This document shows, one piece after another, positions 1 through 12,430 of a stretch of 64,000 nucleotides of DNA (positions within the stretch are counted from its first letter, which is position 1; the number at the start of each line of letters is the position of its first letter). A model generated the notes under the pieces. It worked only from the letters and a program-made list of their open reading frames with translations, was not told where the DNA came from and searched no databases. Source of the DNA: Panopea generosa. Taxonomy: Eukaryota > Mollusca > Bivalvia > Adapedonta > Hiatellidae. The DNA is taken from the NCBI GenBank assembly GCA_029582155.1, contig CM055901.1, positions 42,805,616-42,869,615 of the forward strand, read 5' to 3'. Position numbers and translations under genes: made by a program.

Positions 1-24
1 CGCTTATTTCTGGTTTGACGGGGA

Positions 25-468
25 ATGGGTTTCAAATTGGATCTCCTGGAGGAAGGGGACTTCAAATTGGACTGCCCAGAGGAAGGGGGATCAGACTTGG
101 GTCCAAAAAAAATTGCGAATAAACCCATCAACAAATTCGACAGATTTGAATGGGTTAAGATATTAAAAATTCGTAACTTCGGCGCGGTGTTGAGTAGAGG
201 TATTACTCCGCGTACGTCTTTCAATGGGTATTCAGCAATAATTAATTTAGATGATATGGCCGGTACCAGGACTAATTGGGTTTGTTATAATGATAATAAC
301 TATTTTGATCCTTTTGGTTTATCCCCGCAAATTGAACTAAAACATGTTACTAAATACAATACAATACAATATCAAAAACAAGCATGTTGTGTGGTTACTT
401 CTGTTTGTGCTTCATTAAGACATTACAAGACGGGCACAGCATATGTAGTGTTTTGTATAAGATGCTAA
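25..468 (+). pseudogene. Polinton cysteine protease piece (fossil)
   Basis: This frame contains the pattern N-K-P-hydrophobic-F-D ... G-hydrophobic-hydrophobic-N-L-D-D-hydrophobic-x-G-T ... W-V-C-Y ... Y-F-D-P-F-G, matching the adenain-like (C5/Ulp1-type) maturation protease of Polintons and adintoviruses. In the family this enzyme processes virion proteins. The initial Gly/Glu-rich repeats and the C-terminal part do not look like the family core. It is a fossil piece and no working enzyme is inferred. Confidence 0.8.
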
Positions 469-527
469 AGCCATTCAAACCAAAAGAAAATGAATTAATT
501 ATTCAAAACTATTTTACTAATATATAA

Positions 528-667
528 ATGAGTAGTTATTTGGTAAAGGAAAAAACTGTAAAACAAGAAATAGAACCTAGATTTTTTACAGCTAAAAATG
601 GAAAGTTGATGCAAACGAGTACTTGCGCGTCTTGTGGAAATAACAAAAACAAAATTTGTAAAGAATA
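528..667 (+). pseudogene. Polinton zinc-ribbon-like piece (fossil)
   Basis: The piece reads as a short domain with the pattern F-x-T-x-K-N-G-K-x-M-x-x-S-x-C-x-x-C-G followed by Lys-rich sequence. This resembles the small zinc-ribbon (DUF5679-like) domain found beside capsid-associated genes in Polintons and adintoviruses. Its position between the protease and the PLA2-like piece fits a Polinton gene order. It is a fossil fragment. Confidence 0.55.
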
Positions 668-669
668 GC

Positions 670-840
670 ATGGGACAGGGTTTTGACAGTCATAAAGCTA
701 TGTTACCATTACTCGCTAAAAAGGGGTTAACGCTTCCTGGATACAAATATTGTGGACCTGGAAATCCTTTAGATAATGGAACTCCGGTAAATGATTTTAA
801 ATGGTGTTTGTTGGTACAGGATTATTGTTACGGGAACTGA
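670..840 (+). pseudogene. Polinton phospholipase A2-like (parvovirus VP1-type) piece (fossil)
   Basis: The translated piece contains L-P-G-Y-K-Y-C-G-P-G-N-P-L, the calcium-loop signature of the phospholipase A2 domain of parvovirus VP1 and of Polinton/adintovirus proteins. A D-Y-C-Y motif at the position of the catalytic helix follows. In the viral relatives this domain helps membrane passage. The Gly/Lys-rich tail typical of such proteins continues to the transposon junction at 992. It is a fossil, part of the element described at 1-3951. Confidence 0.75.
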
Positions 841-1590
841 GTTTAAAAATATACTTGTGATAAAGAAATGTTAGAGAATTTAAAGAACAATATATCATAA
901 ACATTTGATGAAAAAAATGCTAAAAATTTAATTGTTAAACCAACTATTGGTATAAAACATAAACTTGGTTTGGGCTAAAAAAGCTGGAAAAGCCGGTGCA
1001 ACATTAAATATTGACCCAATGTTGAAAATTTACCCGGGTCACATTTCAACATTAAATTCTGATCAAAACAGTCGTTGAAAACTAATCAGTGTTAAATTTA
1101 GATCGGACATGGGGTCATTTTTAACGTTTTGTTTAATACAAGCAAAACATTATATGACTGATGTCGCATGTTGCAACAATTAAACATAAGCCATGGTAAG
1201 CTTTACGATCGACATTAAATACACAACTATCTATTATCCATTTATAACACACAGAATGCAAGATACTGTTTTTATTTCAATTGATAAAATTTCAGCTTGT
1301 CTTTTTGAGTAACCTATACGTATTTGTTGGTAAACGATACTTTAATTTGAGAGCACTTCAGTTATTGCATAGAGGCAACCTTGGGGTAGTGTGTGGGAAG
1401 GGTGTCCCTCTCTCGCTGTTAGCGGTAATACTACTCTACTTCCGCTATTTGAATATGGCGGACCGCTCCGAAACTTGAATGTTTGATATCTTAAACACTT
1501 AACGGCTACATTCTACTCATTTTTTTACAAAATATGGTTGTTATCTACGCCAATGTTTTTCTTTACTTTTAAGCATTATTGTTTTAACAC

Positions 1591-1625
1591 GCACGCACGC
1601 ACGCACGCACGCACGCACACACACA
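1591..1625. repeat. (CGCA)n/(CA)n microsatellite
   Basis: A run of CGCA units passes into CA units, inside the nested transposon. It explains no coding frame. Confidence 0.9.
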
Positions 1626-2533
1626 CTTAGATGTATTTAAAAGCGAATCTCCAACGAGTATCAAACCTAGTACACTGAGAGTCAAGACGAAAGGATCATG
1701 CATTCTAGTGAGTTTTACAGGTCTAGAAATTTTGATGGAGGCTCTGAGGTACTCTTCCATATTTTGTAAATGACCAATGGTGCATTATCAGGTACTTTGT
1801 GTGTATTTTCTATATAAAAAACATTTTATTTTTCTGGGAAAAGTGAGGCTTTGGCCTGAAGTGCATTCGTGTAGCTACGCCGGTGTGTATGTGTGTGTTG
1901 GGGGAGGGCATGTACAGTGTGCCACCGTTAAGGATAAGCCCTACGATATTGCAAGAACAAAACAAAGTGCAATTAATCAGATGGATCCTAATGTTTTCAA
2001 TATTCTCTGTGACGAGGATAACTGACTGTAAACCCATTTTACTAAATTACACCAAACTGTGCAGTTATTGTTTTGTCCTTGGATAATTTACTACGTATAT
2101 TGCCAGCTATAGTAACTCTTAAAGTATATATACTTTAAACAGTATATATATTTAAACGTTAAGTTATTTAATAAAAACATGCCTGTATCTGACAATTCCT
2201 TATAACCTTATTTTTATATAGAAGGGCAAATATCGAGGATTTGACTTTGTTGTCTGTTTTCTTTGTTTGCAATAAACAAAAATGAGCCTCTGAACTAACA
2301 GGAAGGTTTATGTATATATTTAACCAACTCTATCAACAACTTGCATGCAAGGTTTTAACCGAAAATGTGAAGCCAATGCCCGGGTAATAAAGAGAAAGAG
2401 ACGGAGACATAGAGAGAGAGAGAGAGAATTGATGTAGGAATGCTTCAACTTGTGAAACAACAACTACATTAACGAAAGGCAATCCCAACAAACACCATTC
2501 CGTTACTGCACGTATATCTATAGCATACCGGCC

Positions 2534-2536
<3 letters not shown>

Positions 2537-2580
<44 letters not shown>
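2537..2580. repeat. (AT)n microsatellite
   Basis: About 22 uninterrupted AT units inside the nested transposon. The Ile/Tyr-rich reading frame across it is a repeat artefact. Confidence 0.9.
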
Positions 2581-2583
<3 letters not shown>

Positions 2584-2875
2584 AAGGACATGTATAATTC
2601 CTTGGTATATCGTATACCAACATTTTCCGGTTATAATTCACTCTTTTTATCCACGAGATCATCCAAATTTATAATATAAGTTTTCAATGTTGAAATGTGG
2701 TCCGGCCGTTTATTTGGTCAGTTACCAACTGTTGGTGATCAGATTTTAACAAAAGGTCAATTTTTCAAGTGTGGATGGGTCATTTAATAACGGTCGGGGT
2801 CAGTTTTCAATGTTAAAAATTGATCACTCATCCGTTGAAATTTTCAACGGGGTAAAAATTTAATGTTACACCGGC

Positions 2876-3760
2876 GTCTTGGGGTAGCAAATTAGCGGAT
2901 TAATTACATAAACATATTAAAGAAAATTTCCAATACGTTAGGTCATTGTAAGTGGTGTCGATGATACATGGTCGGCTGAGTTGATTGATATGCAGACTTT
3001 CTCAAAATATAACAAAGGATTTAAATATCTATTTAATGTAATTGATAACTTCAGTAAATATGCTTGGAGTGTGCCGCTTAAGAATAAAAATGGTTTGGAG
3101 GTTGCTGGAACATTTGAAGACAATTTAAGTGAGATGCATGTAAGACCTCAAAAGTTGTGGGTTGATCAGAGAAGTGAATTTAATAATAAGCACTTTAAGA
3201 AATTGTTTGGTGATAACAATATTAAAATGTATCATACCTTTAATGAGGGAAAAGTAGTAATTATTGAAAGATTTAACAGGACTACGAAGAGAATAATGTG
3301 AAAGCATTTCACTGCAAATAATACAAATAGATATGTTGATGTCTTGCCTAAAATAATCTAAAAATATAATAAGACCATATATAGAAGGCCTAGTATTTGT
3401 ATGACTCCTGAAGAGGGGAGAATGAAAAAGAATAAAGAAAGGGTATTAGATAATGTGTATTCTTTAAATCCAAACAATATCAGACATCTAAATATCTTTC
3501 AAAATTGATGATAGGGTGAGAATAAGTAAATACAAAAAACAATTTGAAAAGGGTTACACTCCTAATTGGACGGGATAAATATTTACCGTTAGAGACATTC
3601 AAGAGACAAAGCCTGTTACGTATCTTCTGAAAAATTTAAACAACGAAAACATTGTGGGATCATTCTACGGGCAAGAACTAGCTAAATCAAATGAAGAAAT
3701 ATTCAGAATAGAAAAGTGTTGAGACGTGATTACCAAGAAAAACAAGCATATGTAAAATGA
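2876..3760 (+). pseudogene. Polinton retroviral-type integrase (fossil)
   Basis: The region reads as the Polinton integrase: an N-terminal part before the core, then D-hydrophobic-x-D-M-Q-x-F-S-K-Y-N-K-G-F-K-Y-L (start of the rve fold, first catalytic Asp), then L-W-V-D around the second Asp, then an E-R-F-N-R-T stretch at the third acidic position. A C-terminal segment with F-x-K-G-Y-T-P-N-W resembles the chromodomain-like tail of Polinton integrases. The family enzyme inserts linear element DNA with a 6-bp target duplication. This copy is broken at several places and is treated as a fossil. Confidence 0.85.
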
Positions 3761-3826
3761 CGGTTATTCAAATGATTTCAATTCTTGGGTTTCGTTTAAG
3801 GATTTGGCTGTTTGATAAAAAATAAA

Positions 3827-3951
3827 AGTAGTATACAATATACGGGTTACAGCGAAACTTTTCTCTCACCTAAAATGATCGGCAAGATTGGGCGAGCTGT
3901 TTTTTTTTGGTAGTGGGAAATTGCACTGAAACCCATATATTGTATACTACT
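3827..3951. repeat. Inverted repeat at the putative Polinton end
   Basis: The left arm starts AGTAGTATACAATATA and the reverse complement of the right arm starts with the same 16 bases, with similarity continuing for about ten more. It directly follows the integrase. Polinton termini typically begin AG, so the outer right end near 3951 is a candidate element terminus. It could instead be an unrelated 125-bp palindromic MITE. Confidence 0.6.
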
Positions 3952-6900
3952 ATTGAGCCTTTTGTAATTGATTGGAACTACTTTTAAAACGGTTTAGTGA
4001 CATATGATTAATAATAAACAATACATATTTGATGATATTTTAACCGTATTATAAATATTTTATATCCATCGTTCAATTCAAACTAGTTGAAATATTGCGA
4101 TACATTTAATAGGAAAATTACTTGTCCAATTTATGCTCACTCTCAACTATAGATTATTATATAAACTATGTCATATCACTACTTGATTCCTTTTAAATAT
4201 ATCAATAAAGCGTTCGTGTTTTTAACCGCTTCATCAAATTAACTAATTGCAATGTTAGAAAGTCACACAAACAAATTTTACCCTTGAGGGATGGCAGACA
4301 CTAGAAAAGAATCAAAAAGAATATTAATATCACAACAGGGAAATACGTCACACTTTGATTGACAACTGTACTACTGTTACGCATGCGTGAATGATCCCCG
4401 GTGTATTCGTATTAATTAGATAAAATGCCATCAATGGCAGCATATTGTATAATAGAAGTGGCATCAATACATTAACTTTAAACCGAGACAAACAACCTTG
4501 TGGTTAATATGTCAAAAGAAAATTAGTTTAACCAATAAGGATATTTATTGAAGACCATTCATATTTTGTCAAATAATCATATTTAGAACAATACAAAAAA
4601 GAAATGGAACTGACATTAACTGACATGGGACGGTCAATTGCAAAACCGCCATAGGTTGGCTATTCTGTTTCACACAACCTAACATAAAAGCGTAGTTTCT
4701 TTTCGATATATATCTATTCTTACATTATTACATCTTTCATTTTAACTGTAATGGTCACTACTTAAACATGATGAACGCTTCTAAACATAATTCAGACAAA
4801 GTTCCCATCTTGTCTCCTAGTACACACATTCCCTGGTCTCCCAAATCCCACTTTCCTGCCCCTCTTCCCCCTCCCCCCCACCCCGCCACCCCCAAGACCT
4901 TTCTCCTCCAGACCAAAACTTAAACTTAAACTATCTGCCTCTCCAATCCCAACATGACTGCTGACCTGCTGGATCTAAACTTTCCCATTCCCACCCGTTT
5001 CATCAACCCTCTCTGCATCTTTTATATATATCTAATGTACTCTAATTATCATAAAAAGTGAAAGTTAATCCATATGCAGGCCATGTTTTCCATAGACATG
5101 GTGAGATAGTTCGGTATGTACATGTTACATGACAGCCCATTACTCATCAGAAGCCAAGTACGAACCTCGCTGTATATATAATGACCATTTGCTGTCTCGT
5201 CTTAACTAATATCCCATATAAGTATTATATCTTGGCTTTAAAATATTATTTTATTAATTTAATTAAATCAATAATTACTGAGTGAATGACTGTAAAACAA
5301 TTCTTTTATTAATAACTATAAATTTAACTTTTCAGCACCTAGTGTCGTATCAATTTAAAAAAGCTAAGTCCGAATAATGACAATGGTACTACACATTCTT
5401 TTTAAACAATAACACAATTTTAGTTTTGTTGCATTGTTATTGGTATAGATTATACTTATATCATTTCCGATGCTCCATGTATTACATAGTGGACTCAAAT
5501 GAGCATGAAGAAAACTGGTTTCTTTGTCTGCCTCGTGTCGTTAATTATTTTCTTTTCTTTTTATTTATATTTCGCTCAATAGATTTTTAAATGTCTAGAA
5601 TATAAAAAAAATCGAATTTAGTTTATATCGGTAATAAAATAACCTGTGGCCGTTCTTTGTAAAATATTTGTTAATAAACCAACTAAAATTTGTCTTAACC
5701 AATTTATAGAAATTAATAATAATCAATATTGATATGTTATCATATTTATTATAACATCTCAATGTGACATTTTTGATAATTAATATTTTGTTACGCTGCA
5801 ACTTCATTTAATCTACATTAATCATGTCGCATGATAACAATAATGAATGAGTAGAGATGTGTTCAAACTTCAAAGTGAGGATATTCAATATGCCATACGT
5901 TCAAATAATCATATAAATTAAAATGAGATTTAGCTGATAAAAATATCAGCTTTTCAGCTTAGTGAAACCGTCCCCTTGAATCATAATATGATATCAAAAG
6001 CAGCTTTCCGGAAAATAATCAAAATTTCCTAGGAATGCGGTTTCTAGCTTTTAAATCGTATATGCAGCTTTTCGCAATAAACAAACAATATATTGTTACA
6101 AAATTTGACTTTTCTATGACATTTATTTTACGCCTGTAAGAAATCAGCGATTGACGCTGATTTCATTATAATTCAACACCGAAAGCATGTGTACCTATGA
6201 AATAAAACATGTCTTCTCTGTTTTCCCGATTCCCCAAAAAACATAATCGAAGTGTCTGTCATCGGACGTAATGGATGTAGAACACAACTCGATAATCTGT
6301 CAGTTTCGGTTGAACGTTCAGGATAATTCAATAAAGTCAAACAATGATGCTGTCAAGGTTAGAGCAGATGGTGGTTTTTTTTCTCGTGTTTGCTTAAGCA
6401 TATTACGAAGTAATAATAAGAACAAAATGTTCAACAGAGGACGAAAAGTTTCAACGATACGAAACAGTATCTAAAACAACATCATCAAAATCAGTACATA
6501 AAACAGTTATAGAAAAGGGACAAGAAACAACAGAGTCACCGACTCCAATATTGCATCTGTTATTATCACACCCTCCACAAAATACGATAACATCTGGTTT
6601 AAAGGTGTATCCAATCTGTGTCAAATTGCAACTTTAGAATTATGTTTCAAAAAGTGCATTTCTATAAGTACTTTTTATTAACGTAAAATATCGTATGTAT
6701 TAATATGTTTCTGTTACATGTACAACTTTCAACATGTTAACATTTTCCAAACGATATTATTCATATATGCTATCTAAAATAAGACTACTTGAACGCACTA
6801 CTAAACTGTTTGAAATCTTGTATTATATGTAATAACTATATCAAAACGTTTGAATATATTTTTTAAACGCAAAGGTATTTCTGAGATGAGTTTTCGTTTT

Positions 6901-7460
6901 AGCCGACGTGTTTCTGAAATAATTATACATGTGTTATAAAAATTAAACAAGTTAATATATTGCCCTTAAACGGTTTTTTTTCAAACTCGCTTATAATAAC
7001 TCAGAAATAAAGCATAGACATTTTGCCCACGTAATTACAACTTTATCCAATGTAATACATTCTGCAATGTTCAAGGATCATTTGTTATCACTGACAATCC
7101 ACAGATAAAATAAAATCAGTTCTGTGTTTACAGTTTATCAAACGGTTTTGTTGGCTATCTAAATGGCAAAATGAGTTTGCTAATCATTTTAAACAAGCAG
7201 ACCATATACGATTGTGGCATTGTGGTCGTATGAAGTAATTTACCTCGCATTTTCTGCTTCAAACGTTTCAATTTGTTCACACAAACAGTGATAACGAGGC
7301 AGCTGAGCCGGTAATGCCTTTTGACTGCTTGAAAGACTGAATAATACGATTTGTGAAGTAATGTTTTTGTAAATATGTTCTTATAAACGTTACAACATGG
7401 TGTCATGCTTTGTTAAGTTTTTGGTCATGAGGCAAATTTTACGGTTAAAAGTTAGTTCTA
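3952..7460. other. AT-rich sequence without recognised genes
   Basis: No coding region or family-level repeat is recognised. A C-rich, purine-poor tract lies at about 4800-5030. Several GCTGAT/ATCAGC-containing short palindromes lie at 5930-6165, including a perfect 9-bp stem with a 5-base loop at 6141-6163. The few short open frames show no recognisable motif. Confidence 0.6.
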
Positions 7461-7465
7461 TCTTG

Positions 7466-7560
7466 CAAGTCAGGGGCTCAGTGGTAACGCAGATTGTACT
7501 CTACAGAACGCATGGTCGGAATCTAGTTGGAACTGCGGTATAAAAGCAACACACATAGAG
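7466..7560 (+). repeat. Possible tRNA-derived SINE head
   Basis: A box A-like stretch (GGGGCTCAGTGGTAACGC) is followed about 40 bases later by a degenerate box B (GGTCGGAATCTAG). The spacing fits an RNA polymerase III internal promoter of a decayed SINE. No tail was seen. Confidence 0.35.
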
Positions 7561-8554
7561 CATTGGATTGATATATTTAATGGTTTTCAAAGAATAAGTA
7601 TTCGTACAGATAACTGTACATTCTTATGTAGCTGCATGTCTGAATGTGTTCTAGTGATTTAAAATAAAATTATGTTTTATTTCTTCCACGAAAACGTCAT
7701 TGTTTTTGTGTAAAATATATAGTCCCCACTTTAACTACGTAGTCCATTCCTCAGGCAGTCTACATTTTGTGTACATTTTTGTATTTGTTGGGTTAATAGA
7801 TATTATTTTGATTTTGGAAACGGCATTATGTACATACATGTATATGTTTTGTAGGACTGAAAACCCTTCTTGAGCTAATGTTTTCGTGATTCCTTACACT
7901 ATTTTCTGATATAATGTTATACTTCATCGTTATGCCATAACGGTTAGACATCAATCACTTTTTCATAAAAAATCTAATAAAAATATTTTTATCGTGTCCG
8001 TATTTTTTATCTAGCACGGTGAGGAAAACATTAACCAGTAATCTATGTTGAAACAGAATAAGGACAAGTCAGGCCAACAAGGTCAATAACTCCATCAAAT
8101 TTTAAATATAGGGATTAATACTCGGATTACGTTAAAGATTTTGTAAATGTTAATGGTTTTGCTTAAACTGTCAAGTCAGATGTTTTCAATAAATAAAATG
8201 AATACCTTTTAACCTGGTGTTTTAATGTTATATGTTTTCTGTACGAAGCAAAAATAAATGATCACCAAATATATTTGATTGTATATGTGGACAATATTTA
8301 ACTGCAACTTACAACAAGAAGAATATTATAAAAGATTATTGAACTTTTAGCAAACGTTTAAAACTAAAAATATTAAGTGCTTTACTTCTTTGGTAAATTA
8401 AAATATATGTTTAAGGTAATTGAAAAAATATAATTATATATTATACTTTGGTGTTTAATGCTATTCGAGTAGGAACAAATATCTCAATAAATAAGTTTAT
8501 AGTTGAATTGAAATTTAAACAATATGTACTGCATTTACAAAGTTTTTCTGATTC
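7561..8554. other. AT-rich sequence, nothing recognised
   Basis: I see no coding pattern, tandem repeat or transposon terminus in this stretch. Confidence 0.55.
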
Positions 8555-9904
8555 ACGAAAGTAATGTCTTATTTATACCAACTCTCTAGCAATGTATGAT
8601 TCATTTTAACAAATTAAGATCTTCGTCAGACATATTTGTATGGTTTTAGAATAAATAACTTAAAACAAACACTCCCGATAAACGTTACAATCATCCTGTG
8701 ACAAAACTGAAATTAACATGCTTAAATCCACTGCAGGCGTCCTATTGATGGAGATCTGTTTCAATTTCATATCTCATTATTTTAAGAACTGACATCACAG
8801 CTAATACTCTATGGTCAAATGTTAGACAAAATGATAGTACCGGTCGTTGGTACGGTAATGGCACTCAGAAATATTCCCTTACCAACATCGCTGCTGCCCA
8901 TCTCACATGTTGAGATCCTACCGATAAAGAAAACAATTGTAATGTTGCGTTTAGACTTCAGTAACACTGTTAACGTGACTATTATTACCTATGTCAACTA
9001 ATATCGTAAGGTACTTAGGGAATAATTACATTAACAGACATAAATATATAGTATCCAAAACAACATAATTAGCAACAGGTTTTTTTTATTTGCTTACATT
9101 GAAGAATGTGTCAGCCTTTTTAATAATAACGTATAAAGAATAAGGTAAAATATGGTTATATAATTATTTGGATTATACGCCAGGATAAATACAACTTTCA
9201 AAACTAGTTTTTTTATCCGCATGTATTGCATGTCTCGTTCATTATATGCTAATTTTACACTGTCACACAATGAAATACGATTGATTTCCTTATTAATCAG
9301 TAATACTGATGAATGTGCAAAATAAAACTTAATTTTTAAGAAAACAATATATATAATTTATATATATATATATAAAAATATCATATTAAAAATGTAAATA
9401 ATATGGAAAGGTTAATATTAAAATTACACATCATGCTAGAACATAACCTTTTTGTCTATTTATTTATTCTCCTGAGTTTATAACATTCCTTTATATACAA
9501 ACAATATTTCTATTAGGCAATGCAAAAAAAAGTGTTTCCATGTCAACCAAAGATGCATGACAAATCGTAAATTATAAATAGAATCATTAATATTTGTAAA
9601 CCAGTAATGCACGACACTTTGTAATTACAAAAAATTAATATTCATAAGCTCTTTTTAAATTTTACAATAAATATTGAATCGTTATGTAAATATCAAATTC
9701 ATTTAATAACTTTTTATATTAACTAGCATGCATCGCATTGTATTTATCATCCGTCTCTATTGTGTTTATTTTTATTAAAATCTTATTTTGGCAACTGGAA
9801 ATCGTTAATACAAGTCAATGTATGTAAAAATAATCGTTGGTCATTTCTTTTAAGTAATCTGTTAAAAAATCAATTAAAACCGAAAAGAAATACTTTGTTC
9901 GTTT

Positions 9905-10147
9905 AAGTTTTTAGAGCCATTTTAGTGCCATCGAGTGCTAAAGACGAGCTTTTAACCTATCCACTTTTTGGGGATCATGAGAGGTTAACCAGTTCTAGCA
10001 TACCAATTTCTGCAAGTAACGGATAATTTTCTGGCTTGAATCAGCGGTGCAAAATGAATTAAAATGAAATGCAATATCGGAGATTCGAACTTACGACCCC
10101 AGGGTTGATAGTAAGTCGTGTTACCTATTGCGCTCACCGGGCCGGGC
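9905..10147 (-). repeat. tRNA-derived SINE (shared by both segmental copies)
   Basis: On the minus strand a tRNA-like head at about 10147-10070 has a box B of the form GGTCGTAAGTTCGAATC. It is followed by a body containing TTGAATCAGC-type sequence and GGTTAACC motifs that recur in the SINEs at 15340 and 25547. The corresponding remnant in copy B is at 17885-18045, so the insertion predates the duplication. Confidence 0.65.
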
Positions 10148-10198
10148 TGACAAATAACACTTTCTTTGGCTATATTTGCCATGGTATACACATTTTGC

Positions 10199-10264
10199 TC
10201 ACTCACTCTTCATTCTTTCAGTTATTAACTCACTCACTCACACAATCACTCATTCACTCACTCA
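10199..10264. repeat. (ACTC)n-type microsatellite
   Basis: An imperfect CACTCACT repeat lies just 5' of the minus-strand SINE. Copy B has an expanded equivalent at 18088-18210. Confidence 0.75.
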
Positions 10265-11832
10265 GTTTATTAAATACCACTGACCACAACATAACATGTT
10301 CGCAAACATGTATTCTGTATAAACTGTTGATATTAGTAATGATCAAAGTGAAATACTCTACAATTTTCACTAAAATGTTCGCATCGATCAACGGAACTAT
10401 TATACGACAATCCTATAAATGCCGTCTCTTACAAAGTTAACCATATCTTAGAAAAAATAGCCGTTGTCAGATTACTAGGATAATGTCTTTACGGAAGGCA
10501 GATGCCTGAGAAATCACCAGGACATATAACGATTGCAGTCAATACAGTGTCGATTTACGTCTGTTCCGACACGTCACTGGACAAACACACAGCGTGAACA
10601 TAGCTAAACATGTTCTCTTTCCCAATCAATCAATGTATAGCTTACTTAAATTTTTAAAATCGACTTTGCATGAAATGTACTTTTTCCATGTTTAAAATTA
10701 AAACGAATTAGATTGGTGCTCTGGTACAAATCTATCACGTCTAAATAAACCAACTAGAAAGTTAACCGGCTATAATCAATGTATGAATTTTAACATATTA
10801 ACACAAATATTTGTATACGCTGCACTGATTAATCTTCGTAACAAAATAGCATGCATTAAAGAAAAAAGAGACGCTATTGTATTGTGTCCGGTAATGAGGG
10901 ATACGCATGCAACACCTCTCATGCCCCCTTAAGTAATCTCAAACTAAAAGTTCTGCTCATTTTGTTCAGTTTGCTTCTAAATTATATTAATATTCACTTT
11001 GGAGCACATTTAAGACTCGTTTTGAACTATTAATAGTGTTAAGGACTGTACTCAAATATCCATTTATATTGTAACAAAGAGCAGTTTCACATTATTCACA
11101 AGTATTATAGTATTTTATAAACGGCTGTAAATAAGATTTGTCTTAACAAATAAAATACGGATTTGAATATTCAAGAACGAAGTTCGGCGTCCATAATTGT
11201 ATTGAAGTTATTAGATATTTAAGCAGTTTTAAAATACTGTTACAGAAACGAGCATTTTATGTCAATGAAATTATGCAACATGATAGACTGAAGACAAAAA
11301 TCGTTTAAATTTAGTATTTCTTAAACACTGTGGTTTGATATTTCGATAAATATGTAATCGATAATTGACATTCTGAAGAATAAAGATTGTTCGTGAGAAA
11401 AAGAAGAAGAAAATAGATATGTACTTTAAAATTGCTTTTTTATCGATCTTAATGGCATAAAGAGTAGTTTTTATAGATATTTATTCGAGAAACAGAGAGG
11501 CTAAAGATAAGCTGCATTTTTATGCTAGCTTTCTCAAGTCTGATATATTCGTTAGCAGCTTTATGGCCGTATCCCAATTATTACTGAAGATGAAGATATG
11601 TCAGAATGGATTGTTTTCTTTTCTGATGGTCGAAATTTAAGATACCCGAAATGTCATGATATAGATCTTTAATGTAGCCAAAAGGTCTCTCGTATATTCA
11701 TTCTTCACATAACGTGATAGGTAAACATGACAAAATGTAGGTTTTAAGATAAGGCGGGGAAAAAAACTCAAGTAGCTTTTTTAATTATCTTGCAATATAT
11801 AGGGTAATGATTTATTGAACAAGATTTAATTA

Positions 11833-12266
11833 AAATGTCAATAAAACATGAGTATCGACGCCTATTTCGTTAAATAAAGTGTCTATAAAACATGAGTACA
11901 GACGCCTATTTCGTTAAATAAAATGTCAATTAAACATGAGTACTGACGCCTATTTTGTTAAATAAAGTGTCAATAAAACATGAGTACAGACGCCTATTTC
12001 GTTAAATTAAGTGTCTATAAAACATGAGTACTGACGCCTATTTCGTTAAATAAAGTGTCTATAAAACATGAGTACTGACGCCTATTTCGTTAAATAAAGT
12101 GTCAATAAAACATGAGTACAGACGCCTATTTCGTTAAATAAAGTGTCTATAAAACATGAGTACAGACGCCTATTTCGTTAAATAAAGTGTCAATAAAACA
12201 TGAGTACTGACGCCTATTTCGTTAAATAAAGTGTCTATAAAACATGAGTACTGACGCCTATTTTGT
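11833..12266. repeat. 44-bp minisatellite, ~10 copies
   Basis: The unit contains ATAAAACATGAGTACTGACG followed by CCTATTTCGTTAAATAAAGTG and repeats every 44 bp. Neighbouring units differ at few bases, mainly caataaaac/ctataaaac and gtact/gtaca alternations. It is absent at the matching place in copy B, so it expanded after the duplication or was lost there. It ends directly at a SINE head. Confidence 0.9.
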
Positions 12267-12267
12267 C

Positions 12268-12430
12268 CAGCTGAGTCTGGCTAGCTTAGTCGTTAAAGCG
12301 TCTGACGGTCAACCCAGAAGTCGTGAACTTCGTTCATTGGCAATGAATATCCTACCTCGGAGTGTGTTGTGAAGTAGTCAGTGACTTGCAGATGTGTTGT
12401 GCGTTTTTCCTATGGATAGATTTTTATGAA
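12268..12430 (+). repeat. tRNA-derived SINE
   Basis: A tRNA-like head with box A TGGCTAGCTTAGTCGTTAAA and a degraded box B (AGTCGTGAACTTCG) is followed by a body with CAGTGACTTGCAGATGTG. That body is also seen in the SINE at 15340-15612. It has no counterpart in segmental copy B. Confidence 0.6.

Larger units (their letters stand above)
992..2875. mobile_element. Non-autonomous TIR DNA transposon nested in the Polinton
   Basis: The ends are inverted copies of each other. The left end begins GCCGGTGCAACATTAAAT and the reverse complement of the right end begins GCCGGTGTAACATTAAAT; 23 of the first 26 bases agree. A shared GTTGAAAATTT motif follows at a slightly different offset. Polinton-like sequence resumes immediately on both sides. 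No transposase is recognisable inside; the interior holds (CGCA)n at 1591-1625, (AG)n at 2409-2427 and (AT)n at 2537-2580. Near the right end there is a self-complementary CGTTGAAATTTTCAACG motif. No clear target duplication was resolved, so the superfamily is unassigned. Confidence 0.75.
1..3951 (+). mobile_element. Polinton/Maverick fossil, 3' portion, broken
   Basis: The window opens inside a Polinton-type element. In order along the plus strand I see an adenovirus-type cysteine protease piece, a zinc-ribbon-like piece, a phospholipase A2-like piece, and a retroviral-type (rve) integrase followed by an inverted repeat that may mark the element end near 3951. This gene set and the terminal integrase are characteristic of Polintons; polymerase B, ATPase and capsid genes would lie upstream of base 1. 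The element is broken, with several disruptions (roughly half a dozen or more) plus one large transposon insertion (992-2875). Protein motifs remain easily readable, so I infer moderate age. The left boundary is not in the window. Confidence 0.85.

Noticed and set aside
6241-6370. ATG frame followed by a GT donor-like site, as a first exon
   Set aside because: The translation has no recognised motif, no upstream promoter or downstream exon is seen, and such frames are expected by chance at this length.
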